Below, one piece after another: positions 43,300 to 53,784 of a DNA stretch of 64,000 nucleotides. The notes below the pieces were generated by a model. That model searched no databases. It was given only the letters and a program-made list of their open reading frames with translations, and was not told the origin of the DNA. The position numbers and the translations under genes are program-made. Source of the DNA: Oscillibacter hominis. Lineage in GTDB: Bacteria; Bacillota; Clostridia; Oscillospirales; Oscillospiraceae. The first letter of the stretch is position 1. Every line of letters starts with the position of its first letter. The DNA lies in the NCBI RefSeq assembly GCF_014334055.1, contig NZ_CP060490.1, positions 2,294,001 through 2,358,000 of the forward strand, read 5' to 3'.

Positions 43300-46200
43300 A
43301 TGAAACACAAACATTTCTCAAGGCTACTTTCTATCCTGCTGGCTGTTATAACGCTGATCAGCGTACTTTCCGTGTCTGCGGGAGCGGTCTCTATTGTAAA
43401 CAGCAATACTGCAAATATACAGGTTGCCGGCCGCTCTGAAATTCTGAAAAAGACAGGCAACACTACCATGGGTGCAAATAGCTGGTCATACAAGACCAAC
43501 GACGGCATCACCGGAACGGCCTATTGCGTCAACTGAGGGCTTAAAAATGTATCTCCCAATAAGGCGTTGACGCTGCAGCCATATAGCCGCAATCCTCAAA
43601 CGATGGGGGCTTTCGCCAACGGCTATCCCATGCGAACGCTGGAGCAATTTAAGCAGCTGCATCCAAACGATGTGCGCGGCATTGCCAATTTGACGACAGC
43701 GGAGTATGAGTATGCCACACAGCTTGCGATATGGGCTACCTGCGGCCAGGTTGCCGTACCCGGTACAGCCTACACTGCCGGCCGATCCTCTTTGATCGTT
43801 CCGACCTCCGACGCACAACAGATCTGCGTTTTCGACAGCGTCAAGGCCATCTTGGCGCTATCAACCCACTGGACGAAAAATCTCTACTGCGGTATGTATG
43901 TGCGCAGCGAGTTGAATCGGGATATGAAAACCGTGGAGATTGTTCATGATCTCGGACTGGAGGGTGCCGCAAACGAAAACATCGGTGGCATCAAAAAAGA
44001 AATCATCGGCGGTGAGGAGTACTATACCCGCCTGATGTACGTAGCCTCCGCCACCTCTACCTGGATCGACGGCTACACCACCAAGGTCTATTCCACAGAC
44101 GCGCCGGCCGGTACGATTTTTGTGGCGGAAAACAACAGCTCTCTGACTACGGAGACAAGCGGCGGTACGACCTATTACAAAGTAGATACCAGTAAATCCC
44201 GCGTTACCAACCTTAATGCAAACGGAATGGAGTATTACGGCGCATTTAAGGTTTGCATTCCCGTGGACAATGCGGCGGATGAGGGTTCCTTCAAGATCAA
44301 GGCCGTGGGCGGCGTTGCACAGTTCAATCTATACCTCGCGCTAAACCCCACTTCTACGGAACAGTCCTACATTATTTCAGACCCCGGCTATACCACCTGT
44401 AATGCAATCGGAACAATTAAATGGCTTGCTGAAGGAACACAGAAATCTGCCAACCTCCAGGTCTTCAAGGTGGATGGCACCGGCAACGCTCTGGAGGGCG
44501 CGAAGTTTATCCTGAGCGGAAACAAGGGTACCTCTTTGACCGGAACCAGCGACCGTAACGGCCAGATCACCTGGATTGGTCTCGACCCGGAAGAGTCTTT
44601 CACATTGCGGGAAATCGAGGCGCCGGAAGGTTTCACGTTGGTCGACCCGGTCAGCGTCACGCTTTCTGCCGGACGAACCGCTTACGTGACCGTCCGCAAC
44701 AGCAACGAAAAATCGTTCCAGGTTAAGAAAATCGACGCCCAGAACAAGTCCTCTCTGCAGGGCGCGGTTTTTCTCTTTGAGCAGATTGATGGATCCTATA
44801 AAACCACCGGCATCACCGGCTTTGACGGCGTGGTTGAGTTTCTTGGCGACGATTTGCCCTACGGCAGCTATCGTGTGATGGAGCAGTCCGCGCCGACTGG
44901 TTACCTCAAGGACACCAGCGTGCAGACTGTGGAATGGACCGGTACCAAGGACATTGTCTTGACTTTTGAGAACGTCCGCGAGCCCAGCCTGACCATCATC
45001 AAGGCGGACGCGCAGACCGGGGTGTCTCTCCCCGGCGCTTCCTTTGACGTCTATGCGGACGGGAAGTTTATCACATCCGTGACCACCAATGACGCGGGTG
45101 AAGCCTATGTGACCGGCATTACACAGGAAGCCTACATTGAAGTGGTGGAAACCGCAGCGCCTTCCGGCTATGTTCTGGACTCCACAAAGCACGGTATCCA
45201 CATTGACCCCTATAATCCGGCGCTCGAGGATGACCCGATTCTTGTTATCACAAACAAAGCACAGCCGGCTTTGCGCATCGTAAAGTATGACGCGCAGACC
45301 AATACGCCGCTGTCCGGCGTCACTTTTGAAGTGTACCGAGACACCACGCTCATCGGCAGCTATACCACCGATGACAGCGGAGAAATTTTCCTGTATGATC
45401 TCGAACCCGGCACTTATCTCGTAAAAGAGGTCGCAGGTCCAGACTCTCATGTAATCAACTCGACGCCGCAGGAAATCGAGCTGGAGGCAGGTCAGACGGC
45501 GACACAAACTCTGATTTTCTTTAACCAGCTCAAGCCCGGTATCCATCTTGTAAAGGTGGATAGCCAGACCATGAAATCCCTACCCAATGTCCGATTTGAG
45601 TTTAAGCTGATTGGCGGCAGTTACCGGCAGGAGTTTACCTCTGATATCAATGGCGAAATCGACCTCTCGAAGTTGGAACCCGGAGCCTATGAAGTGCGTG
45701 AACTGGCAGCGCCGGATGGCTACCTCATCGACGATGCCGTGCGCGTGGTGCAGATCAATCCGGATGAAAATGCCAATTTTGTCTTCACCAACACCAAAAA
45801 GCCTTCTATGGTCATTGTAAAATACGATCCGAATACCGGCGAATATCTGGCGGGTGCGACCTTCCGTATTGCCAAAATCGAAGACGGCAGCCATTATCTT
45901 GACCGTGTATCCGGAACAGATGGCCGAATCGTGCTGGAAAACTTGGAACCGGGCGTTTACTCTGTTTTGGAAATGTCAGCGCCGGAGGGCTACATCCGAA
46001 ATGAAACGGAATACCATGTGGAACTGTTCCCCGGGCAGACATCTCAGCTTGTCGTGAACAACGATGCCAAGCCGGATCTGCTGATTGTCAAAACAGATGC
46101 CGTCAGCGGCAAGCCGGTTTCCGGCGTTACATTTACCATTCAGAAAGCAGATGGCAGCACCATCACCACCGAGGCCACCAATGAAAAAGGCGAGGTTTTC

Positions 46201-48612
46201 GTCGAAGATTTGGAGCCGGGTGTTTATGAAATCTGGGAGCAGTCCGTACCCGACGAATACCTCATTGACAAAAATCATCAGCACATTACCCTCGTGCCCA
46301 ACCGGACAGGCACGGTCCGCTTTCAGAATTATCCGAAGCCTTCACTGACCATCAACAAGGTGGACAGCATTACTGGCGACCCGATTCAAGGTGCAAAGTT
46401 TCAGATCACCTATGCCTCCAACGATACCTTTAGCGGAGAGATCAATGACCTGGGCACCTACTACAGCGATGAAAACGGCCAGATCAAACTCTATAAGCTC
46501 AAAGATGGCTGGTACCGTGTAACGGAACTGGAACCGGCGCCGGGGTATTCTATCACGGAACCAGCCACACAGGATTTCCACTTAAATGCCGGCACCGGCA
46601 AAGAGATAACCTTTGAAAACACGCCGCTCTCCGCTCTCGTCGTCTACAAATACGACAGCGTGACCGGCGAAGCGGTAGAAGGCGCGGTTTTTCAGGTGAA
46701 ATACCTCTCCGGCACTTCCGGAACTGGTGGCACAGTGATAGGCACCTATAAAACCAGCGCCAACGGTAGTTTCACGGTGACGGGACTGAAAGCTGGCACC
46801 TATATTGTAGAGGAATTGGCCAGTGACAGCTCTCATGTGATTGATACAGCTCCGCAGACTGTCTATATTTCCGGGAAAGAGCAGGATGTCGTGCAGCTCT
46901 ATTTTGGAAACAGTCCGAAGGGCGCGCTTTTGATCAAGAAGATCGACAGCGTCACCCATAAGCCGCTTTCTGATGTGCAGTTTTTTATAACCACCTCAGA
47001 CGGCACAGTCGTGGGCAATAACAACGGCTACTTTACAACCGACAGCGCAGGAACTATTCTCATCGAGAACATCGCCCCCGGAACAACGCTGGTTGCAAAG
47101 GAAACGCGCGCGAAAGACGGCTATTTGCTGGACGACACGCCGCAGACCATCAAGATTAAAGCTGGGGAAACTGTCACGCTGGAGTTTCGGAATCAGCCCA
47201 AGGGTGGATTGATTATCAACAAACTGGACAGCGTGACAAAGAAGCCTCTGGAAGGCGTCACCTTCAAAATCACCTATGCCGACGGTAGTTATGTGGATGC
47301 AGAGGGCGGAAAGCTCTCTTCTAAAGGACTGTATTATACGGACAAAAACGGCCAGATCATCCTTTCCGGCATCACTGGAACCGTGGTTGTCACAGAGGAA
47401 AAAACAATTTCCGGCTATGTTATCGACGAAAGCACCCGCTCTCAGACGGTCGTTATCAATCCGGATGATACGCAGATTCTGACCTTCTACAACCGCCCTG
47501 TTTCGGGGATCCTCATTCATAAAACCGACGCCAACACCGGCAAAGGAATCTACGGTGTATCTTTTATTATCTACGATTCCGGCCGCAATCCAGTGGATCA
47601 GATTACAACTGACCAAAATGGCTATGCCTATTCCGAAGCGGAGTTGAGTCCAGGAAAATACTATATCCGCGAGCTGGAAAACGAGGGCTATGTCGTCGAT
47701 ACCCAGTACAAGACCGTTTATGTCAGGGCCGGTCAGACCACCACGGTGGAATGGGAAAACACCCCGATTACCGGCCAAATCCAAGTCACAAAGTACGCTG
47801 CCACCAACAATGCTGTCACCGGGCAGGCTGCCGGAACCACGCTTAAGGGCGCCGTTTTTGAAATTGTACGCGAGCGCAGCGGCAAGGTGGTGGGCTATAT
47901 CACAACGGATGCCCGGGGCGTCGCCGCTTCCGATCCGCTTCCGCTTGGCCGCTATATTATTCGAGAGGTCACAGCGCCGGCCTATTGGCAGCTATCCATT
48001 CAGCGTTTTGATGTGACGCTGGAGTACCCCGGCCAGATTATCAAGCTGGCGGCATTCAACCAGCCGGCTGAACTTGGCGTATCTATCGTAAAAACCGGCA
48101 TTAAGGAGGTGCTGGCGGGCGATAAGATTTCCTACAGCATCAAGGTCGCCAACACCTCCAATGTGGCGCTGGAGAATTTCTTCTGGCATGACCGTCTGCC
48201 GACGGATATTGCCTCCGCATCTTCGCTGACCACCGGCACATATAGCCACCGTTTGACCTACCGCGTTCTTTACAAGACCAACTACAACGATTACCGGGTG
48301 CTGGCAAGCAACCTGCTCAGCACCAACAATTATTCCTTTGCGCTCAATGCGCTTCCGCTGATGGCGGGTGAAGCCGTGACGGATATTTATTTTGACTTTG
48401 GCACGGTTCCTGCAGGTTTCCAAAGCAGCACCAAGGCCACGCTCACGATAGCTGTCAGTCCCAAAGCCGCGAACGGATATTATGTGATAAACCGAGCCGA
48501 CGCCGGCGGGAAATACCAAGGTGTCTGGCAGACCGCCAACAGCAGTTGGATTACCATTGTACGCAACCTCACTCCCCCGACCAAACCCCAGCTCCCGAAA
48601 ACCGGATATTAA
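43300..48612 (+). pseudogene. Giant thioester/Cna-B adhesin with an in-frame TGA stop
   Basis: Reading through one TGA, this encodes about 1770 residues. Signal peptide about 1-28. A thioester domain follows: Cys76 in TAYCVN and Gln141 in YATQLAIWA match the Cys-Gln pair that forms the reactive bond. Thirteen Cna-B/SpaA-type repeats start near 44450 (each begins like LRIVKYDAQTNTPLSGVTF and ends like AAPSGYVLD), then a DUF11-like domain (about 48070-48480), and the end PTKPQLPKTGY. Codon 79 (43534-43536) is TGA, where the sequence reads YCVN-stop-GLKN; Trp (TGG) is the likely ancestral residue. There is no transmembrane helix or basic tail after LPKTG. The start at 43300 has AAAGGAG upstream. 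Confidence 0.85.
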
Positions 48613-48615
48613 GCC

Positions 48616-48651
48616 AAATGGGGTGGCCCAGCAAACTGGGCCACCCCATTT
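48616..48651. terminator. Bidirectional terminator after the adhesin
   Basis: Perfect 16-bp stem (arms 48616-48631 and 48636-48651) with loop CAAA, between the adhesin and the converging zinc-ribbon gene. Confidence 0.85.
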
Positions 48652-48659
48652 CATAAAAC

Positions 48660-49169
48660 TCAGCGGTCTTTTGCGATCTCACAAATAAGGTCACTCATGA
48701 TGCTAATGAAGTCGTCGTTCTGATTCAGTGCTTCCACAATCGAAGTTTCCGGATCCTCGCTGACCGGAACGGACGCTGGATAGACAAAATGCTTGGTCTT
48801 CGCTCCTTTTTCCCTCGCCCACACGTTTGCCTGATATTGCTTTTCATCTTCCGACTTCCAATACTCCGCACTCAGCTCCAGAAGCATATCGTCACGATAA
48901 CCAAACGACGTAACAGGAAGAAGAAAAGTGAAATATGACATGTGATTGTTTATTACAACTTCACAGAAATCTGGGAACAAATCCATGTTGTGCTGGTCTT
49001 TCGTCACTTTGAAGTCCTCCATATCCTTCTGCATAGCCAAGCATCGTTCAAACTCCGCTTGCTCATCTGGTTCAGCCGGGCGAACTGCATATTTTCCACA
49101 GTCCGGGCATTGCTCCGGCTGTTGTGACCGGCTAAATAAAAAGTGACAGTGTTCACACACAAAAACCAT
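48660..49169 (-). CDS. Zinc-ribbon protein of unknown function
   Basis: A 169-residue protein. The N-terminal 40 residues hold a zinc ribbon: VCEHCHFLF and QCPDCGKYAV give two CxxC pairs. The rest is a soluble alpha/beta domain with an acidic centre; I do not recognise it. The ATG at 49169 follows AGGTGAG on the minus strand, and TATAAT-like sequence lies about 15 bases further up. It is inserted between the adhesin and the transfer operon, in the reverse direction. It might be a regulator or substrate-binding protein, but nothing in the sequence decides that. Confidence 0.65.
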   Translation of the reverse strand: MVFVCEHCHFLFSRSQQPEQCPDCGKYAVRPAEPDEQAEFERCLAMQKDMEDFKVTKDQHNMDLFPDFCEVVINNHMSYFTFLLPVTSFGYRDDMLLELSAEYWKSEDEKQYQANVWAREKGAKTKHFVYPASVPVSEDPETSIVEALNQNDDFISIMSDLICEIAKDR

Positions 49170-49192
49170 GTTTCTCACCTGCATTATATTAT

Positions 49193-49873
49193 ATGTCTCA
49201 TCATATCATACAGGCATTTTCTTTACAAGGGAGTGATCCTATCTTTACCGATTCAATCAATTGTACGGCGGATTGTTCGCCGCTTTCTTTCTTATTGTAT
49301 GCCCGCGATCATACGCCGCATTTCAGTACGCTTGTCCATTCCATCATGCAATGGGTTTGGGAATATGGAATGCTGGGCGAAATGACACGGGAAGATGCCG
49401 CACTGGCCGCGGATATGGCGCTCCTGCACGACGCCGGAAAACATTTGCTTCCTGCGTCGATCCTGGAAAAGGCTGACCGGCTGACACCGGAAGAATTTCA
49501 CATTGTCCAAAAGCACCCCATCTGGGGCGAGGCCCTGCTTTCCTGTAGCTTGCGGGAACGGCGTGATACATCTGCATTTACTTACGCCATAGAAATATGT
49601 CTGCACCACCACGAACGCTGGGATGGCGCCGGATACCCGGACGGGCTCAAAGGCATGGAAATTCCCATGTACGTGCAGGTAGTCAGCCTTTCCGATGTCT
49701 ATGACGCGCTTGTGGCGCAGCGTAGCTATAGGCCGCCCATGGGTCACCGGTCGGCGGCAAATCTAATACTCTCCGGCGGATGCGGCGCGTTCTCTCCGGT
49801 CCTGCGCAGTATTCTGGCCAAACGCGCCCAACAAATTGAAGCATTGATTTACAAGGAGGCTCCTCATGAATAA
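49193..49873 (+). CDS. HD-GYP-type phosphodiesterase domain protein
   Basis: A protein of up to 226 residues consisting almost only of an HD-GYP domain. HDAGK is at residues 79-83 and HHHERWDGAGYPDG at 138-151, both intact, so an active c-di-GMP phosphodiesterase is plausible; the family also includes other cyclic-dinucleotide hydrolases. No sensor or membrane segment is fused. The ATG at 49193 lacks a ribosome binding site; AAGGGAGTG at 49228 would suit a start near 49245, where only ATC is present, so the true start is uncertain. Its end overlaps the pilin-like gene by eight bases, tying it to the transfer operon. Confidence 0.8.
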   Translation: MSHHIIQAFSLQGSDPIFTDSINCTADCSPLSFLLYARDHTPHFSTLVHSIMQWVWEYGMLGEMTREDAALAADMALLHDAGKHLLPASILEKADRLTPEEFHIVQKHPIWGEALLSCSLRERRDTSAFTYAIEICLHHHERWDGAGYPDGLKGMEIPMYVQVVSLSDVYDALVAQRSYRPPMGHRSAANLILSGGCGAFSPVLRSILAKRAQQIEALIYKEAPHE

Positions 49874-50210
49874 AAAGCTGTATAAAACCTATCTCTCCTG
49901 CCTGTCGCTGCTCCTGATCATGGGATTTATGACGACTTCTGCATTGGCAGTAAACGATATGTGGACTGTGGCCAACGATCTGATTGTCGACGTCTATACC
50001 CACATCGCCGGCATCAGTACAGTGCTCGCAGGATTGATGTCGGCAGTAGCCGTTGTCGGCGCGAAGATGTCCAACAATCAGCACAAAGTGGACCAGGCCT
50101 GGGATTGGCTGCGGCGCATCTGGATTGCGTGGGCGGTTATCAACGGCATTGGCGCTTTCATCGCTTACATCGCTCCGCACTTCTCCGGCCTTGCCACGTT
50201 GAATCCGTAA
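49866..50210 (+). CDS. Maff2/VirB2-like small transfer membrane protein
   Basis: A 114-residue protein: signal-like N-terminus, processed region around SALAV (about residue 28), and two hydrophobic helices (ISTVLAGLMSAVAVVGA and IWIAWAVINGIGAFIAYI) with a charged loop NNQHKVDQAWDWLRR. Size and layout match the Maff2 proteins that occupy the pilin (VirB2) slot in Clostridia conjugative elements. It overlaps the HD-GYP gene and precedes the VirB6-like gene by 35 bases. Confidence 0.8.
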   Translation: MNKKLYKTYLSCLSLLLIMGFMTTSALAVNDMWTVANDLIVDVYTHIAGISTVLAGLMSAVAVVGAKMSNNQHKVDQAWDWLRRIWIAWAVINGIGAFIAYIAPHFSGLATLNP

Positions 50211-50245
50211 AACGGAAAGACTCCGGCGGACGGAGGTGATGACTT

Positions 50246-52159
50246 TTGCTGGAGCTTATTTTTCAAGGTTTTGTCGAGTGGTGTTATGGCTTGGTACTGG
50301 AATGCTGGGAGTATTTCTCCTCAGCTTTGCTCGACATTATGAGCATGGACTTTGCCTATCTGAAAGAGCACATGCCCATCATTGATACCATTATGAATCT
50401 CTTGCTGGCGGTCGGCTGGGCGCTGCTCATCGGCAACCTGATATTCCAAGCCATTAAGACTATGCTTTCCGGAATTGGCTTTGAGGGAGAATATCCCAAA
50501 CTTCTTTTTACCCGCACCTTTGTGTTCGCTTTTCTGCTTTTGGCAAGCCCGCAAATCTGCAATCTCTGCCTGAATTTCACCTCAGCGGTCATAGATCTTT
50601 TGGAAGTACCGGATGCGGTGAATATTACCTTTGCTGAGGAGGCGACTTTTGGCGGGCTTGCCGCAGCGTGGATTTTGGTGGTCATCTGCGGCATCATCGT
50701 CATGTTCCAGTCTTTCAAGCTGATTTTTGAAATGGCGGAGCGATATCTCATTCTTGCTGTGCTGACCATCACCGCGCCGCTGGCTTTCGGTATGGGAGGC
50801 AGCAGAAATACTTCCGACATTTTTTCCGGTTGGTGCCGGATGTACGGCTCCATGTGCCTACTTATGGTCATGAATGTGGTATTCATTAAAATGCTGTTAT
50901 CTGTCCTTTCCTATTGCCCCAGCGGTCTGGATGTGCTTCCCTGGATGATTCTTGTACTTTCAACCGTCAAGGTGGCAAAAAAAATTGATGGCATCATTAC
51001 ACGCATTGGCCTCAACCCGGCAATCACCGGCGATTCTTTAGGCCGCACCTTCCCAGGCATGTTGACCTATATGGTCGCGCGCACGGCGATGTCACAGGTC
51101 ACAAAGACGATTGGGAAGTCCTCCGGCGGCAATGCGCCAGGGAGAGGTCATACGCCCAGCACGCCCCCAGGCGGAGCTGGCGGACCACGCAGTGGCGGCC
51201 CGGCAGGAAGCGGCCAAGTTGCCAGTACATCTTACAGCCAGCGAACCGGTCAGCAGAGCGCGGCCTACCAGAGCAGCACACAGCAGAGCGCAACGGTACA
51301 AGGCGGTCCTTCGCAGACTTCCACGCAGGAACAGTCCACCGGCCCCGCTTTCAATGCCAGCACACAGTTCAATCAGTCCGGTCCGGCGGGGACCAAGAAA
51401 ACGTCTGTGCCTCCGGGCGCAAGGCACACGACTTCACATATCAAGAGCGGCGTGGGCAGTTCTGTAATTCCCGGCGCTCCCGGCAGAGTGCGCCCATCCG
51501 CTTCCGGCGTTTCTTCCGCGCAGGGTGCTGCTGTTGCCGCTGACGGCGCCGCTCCGCGCCCCGGCACGGCAGGAAGCGCAGCACAGGAAGCGGCCCGCGC
51601 AGACATTCCGGCGCAGCATGCGGCCGCACCACCTTCGGAAAGCCGCTTTACCCACAGGGAAGCCTCTGTACAGCTCACTCCAGAAGGTCGTCCTCAAACT
51701 GCTCAGGCTCTCCGCACAGGGCAAGCTGCGGTTTCACAGCCCGGTACAGCAGGAATGGGCGGAACGGTGCGTGAAGCAGTGCCATCCAGATCGCCGCAGT
51801 CCGGGAGCGGTTCTGTATCTTCTACCGCCGCACCACGCACTGCTGCAGGGCAGCACAGTCCGGCACGGCAGGAACCGGCCAAGCCGCCTCGCACACCGGC
51901 AGCAGCCGGCAGCGACACAGGCCCGGTGATAAAGCCCGGTACGGCAGGAACCGCGCGGGATACGGCTCGAGCGTCGCAGGGGCGTGATACGGCCCGCCGA
52001 AGCGGTGCGCGGGCAAAATCCACCCCAATGGCAGATGACGGTGCCGGCAGTTCGCGGAGTGCGTCCATCGCATCTCATGCACAAAAGAACCTGACGCCAA
52101 ATCCTACGAGTCCACCGGACAGGCCCCCCAGAGGTGATCGAGATGGGCGAAAGAAATAA
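50246..52159 (+). CDS. VirB6/TrbL-like transfer membrane protein
   Basis: A 637-residue protein. Residues 1 to about 285 have six to eight hydrophobic helices of the TrbL/VirB6 (CD0411-like) channel component, with the typical MAERYLILAVLTITAPLAFGMGG (quoted in part). Residues about 290-637 are low complexity, rich in Ala, Pro, Ser, Thr, Gly and Arg, with recurring PGTAG. This tail is probably disordered. The start is TTG at 50246, with GGAGGTGA seven bases upstream. It overlaps the next gene by 17 bases. Confidence 0.83.
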   Translation: MLELIFQGFVEWCYGLVLECWEYFSSALLDIMSMDFAYLKEHMPIIDTIMNLLLAVGWALLIGNLIFQAIKTMLSGIGFEGEYPKLLFTRTFVFAFLLLASPQICNLCLNFTSAVIDLLEVPDAVNITFAEEATFGGLAAAWILVVICGIIVMFQSFKLIFEMAERYLILAVLTITAPLAFGMGGSRNTSDIFSGWCRMYGSMCLLMVMNVVFIKMLLSVLSYCPSGLDVLPWMILVLSTVKVAKKIDGIITRIGLNPAITGDSLGRTFPGMLTYMVARTAMSQVTKTIGKSSGGNAPGRGHTPSTPPGGAGGPRSGGPAGSGQVASTSYSQRTGQQSAAYQSSTQQSATVQGGPSQTSTQEQSTGPAFNASTQFNQSGPAGTKKTSVPPGARHTTSHIKSGVGSSVIPGAPGRVRPSASGVSSAQGAAVAADGAAPRPGTAGSAAQEAARADIPAQHAAAPPSESRFTHREASVQLTPEGRPQTAQALRTGQAAVSQPGTAGMGGTVREAVPSRSPQSGSGSVSSTAAPRTAAGQHSPARQEPAKPPRTPAAAGSDTGPVIKPGTAGTARDTARASQGRDTARRSGARAKSTPMADDGAGSSRSASIASHAQKNLTPNPTSPPDRPPRGDRDGRKK

Positions 52160-53510
52160 CGCATCCCGCTCCGGTGCGCAGCTGGCGATAGACGCTGCAC
52201 GGCTCATCAAAGCGGCTGTCCGCATTGCGCGAGCGGCGATTGCTGCCGGGCTTCACGGCGCGGCCGTCGCGGCAGTCAAAGAAGCACTCCCGTTTCTCAT
52301 CAAATTGGCGATTGGTATTTTGGTTGTCATCGTTGTACTCCCTATGGTCGTTTTCACTGCAATCCCCAATATCTTTTTTGGTTTCGACAATTCTACCACT
52401 CAGCCTGTCATGGATATGACAACCAAGGCACTGGAGATTGGCGGCGCCTACATGAGCGTGGAGGACTTTGAGAAGACACAGATGGACGCCATCGTGACCA
52501 GCCTTGCCGCCCAATATGAGAAGGACGGCGTGAGCATCGACAACATTGAGGTGACCAGCGACTTTGATGAGGACGACCTCGTTTGGCTGATCGCCATCAA
52601 TTCGGTGGCCCATGAACAGGATCTTGACACCATGAGTACAGAGGACATCCGAAATCTAAACATCTCCAGCCTGACCTACACGCCTTCTTTGGTATCGCAA
52701 ATCACCGGTTCAGGAGAGAGCGTCACGACGGTCACCACCCTCAAGGTAGACTTCTCAAAGTTTGATCCGGACAAAGTGATGGATGAGCTTGGTTTTGACG
52801 AAGATGCGAAGACCTGGACGGGCGCATTTTTTGAAGTACTCTTTGAAAGCGACGCCCTTGAGGAGTATGCAGATCAGTTTGAAGACGCCCGCCCCGACTA
52901 CAGCGGCGACAGCTCCTACGACGGTTCGTATGAGAGGAGCGACAGCTACGGTAACGACATAGACATTTCTGGCTTCGTCAGCCCACATACTAAAAACAAT
53001 CTGGATCTTGTCGTTTATGCAAAGCAGGCCTATGAAAACGGCTGGGGCTATGTCTGGGGTACTTACGGCAATGTCCTGACGGAATCCCTGTTTGCATATA
53101 AGCTGGACCAGTACCCGGACGGTGTAGGGAATTATGAGGACTTTATCCGCGAGAACTGGCTCGGCCGCCGCACGACGGATTGCTGCGGGCTTATTAAAGG
53201 GTATTCATGGCTGAATCCGGATACGCTGTCCATTGAGTATGCCACAAACGGGATGCCGGACTATGGTGCAAATCAGATGTACGCTTCCGCGGAAGAGTAC
53301 GGCACAGACTACGGCTCCATGGATTCCATGCCGGATATCCCCGGCCTTGCGCTATGGAAAAGCGGGCATATCGGCGTCTATATCGGCGACGGAATGGCGA
53401 TAGAAGCGATGGGTACCAAGTATGGCGTTGTCCTGACAGAGGTAGACGGCCGCGGCTGGCAGGGGTGGTGCAAAATCCCCTTTATTACATACGTCGAGGA
53501 GGATGAGTAA
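52143..53510 (+). CDS. NlpC/P60 peptidoglycan hydrolase of the transfer system
   Basis: A 455-residue protein. Residues about 52-75 form one transmembrane helix (FLIKLAIGILVVIVVLPMVV). A VirB8-like or lysozyme-type linker with acidic repeats spans 90-270. The C-terminal 170 residues are an NlpC/P60-type domain with Cys347/Cys348 in TTDCCGLIKGYSW and His409 in SGHIGVYIG. It opens the cell wall for the secretion channel, as VirB1 homologues do. The ATG at 52143 follows AGAGGTGA; the GTG at 52134 lies within it. It overlaps virB6 upstream and the XRE gene downstream. Confidence 0.85.
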   Translation: MGERNNASRSGAQLAIDAARLIKAAVRIARAAIAAGLHGAAVAAVKEALPFLIKLAIGILVVIVVLPMVVFTAIPNIFFGFDNSTTQPVMDMTTKALEIGGAYMSVEDFEKTQMDAIVTSLAAQYEKDGVSIDNIEVTSDFDEDDLVWLIAINSVAHEQDLDTMSTEDIRNLNISSLTYTPSLVSQITGSGESVTTVTTLKVDFSKFDPDKVMDELGFDEDAKTWTGAFFEVLFESDALEEYADQFEDARPDYSGDSSYDGSYERSDSYGNDIDISGFVSPHTKNNLDLVVYAKQAYENGWGYVWGTYGNVLTESLFAYKLDQYPDGVGNYEDFIRENWLGRRTTDCCGLIKGYSWLNPDTLSIEYATNGMPDYGANQMYASAEEYGTDYGSMDSMPDIPGLALWKSGHIGVYIGDGMAIEAMGTKYGVVLTEVDGRGWQGWCKIPFITYVEEDE

Positions 53511-53784
53511 AGTGCCTCAAGTGACCTATCTGCGGCAGCTCCGTCTCCGGTACAACATCAGCCTGCCCGAATTGGCAAAGAAGGCCGGCGTTTCTGCCCA
53601 GCAGCTCAGCCGTCTGGAGCTGCAGCAGGTGCCATGCACACGAGAACAGGAAGAAAAAGTGTGCCGTGCCGTGGAGGCATGGATCTCTGACAGCAGAGCG
53701 CGGCTGAACAACGTGGAAGCAGCGTATTTTCGCTGCAAAGGCAAACTCCTGACTCTTATGGAGGAGAACGAAAATGAATTATGA
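53503..53784 (+). CDS. Small XRE-type helix-turn-helix protein
   Basis: A 93-residue protein. The N-terminal HTH is YLRQLRLRYNISLPELAKKA, then GVSAQQLSRLELQQ. A C-terminal helix with RLNNVEAAYFRCKGKLLTLM may dimerise. It overlaps both neighbours (8 bases upstream, 11 downstream), so it is expressed with the transfer genes and could provide autoregulation. Confidence 0.8.
   Translation: MSKVPQVTYLRQLRLRYNISLPELAKKAGVSAQQLSRLELQQVPCTREQEEKVCRAVEAWISDSRARLNNVEAAYFRCKGKLLTLMEENENEL

Noticed and set aside
43534..43536. TGA as selenocysteine or as a general Trp codon
   Set aside because: Other genes here end in TGA with normal spacing to the next gene, so TGA is a stop. No selenocysteine insertion hairpin is obvious, and the expected residue is Trp.
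44450..48060. Repeats in the adhesin as a CRISPR or DNA repeat array
   Set aside because: They are protein-level Cna-B repeats with diverged DNA and an in-frame period near 90 codons.
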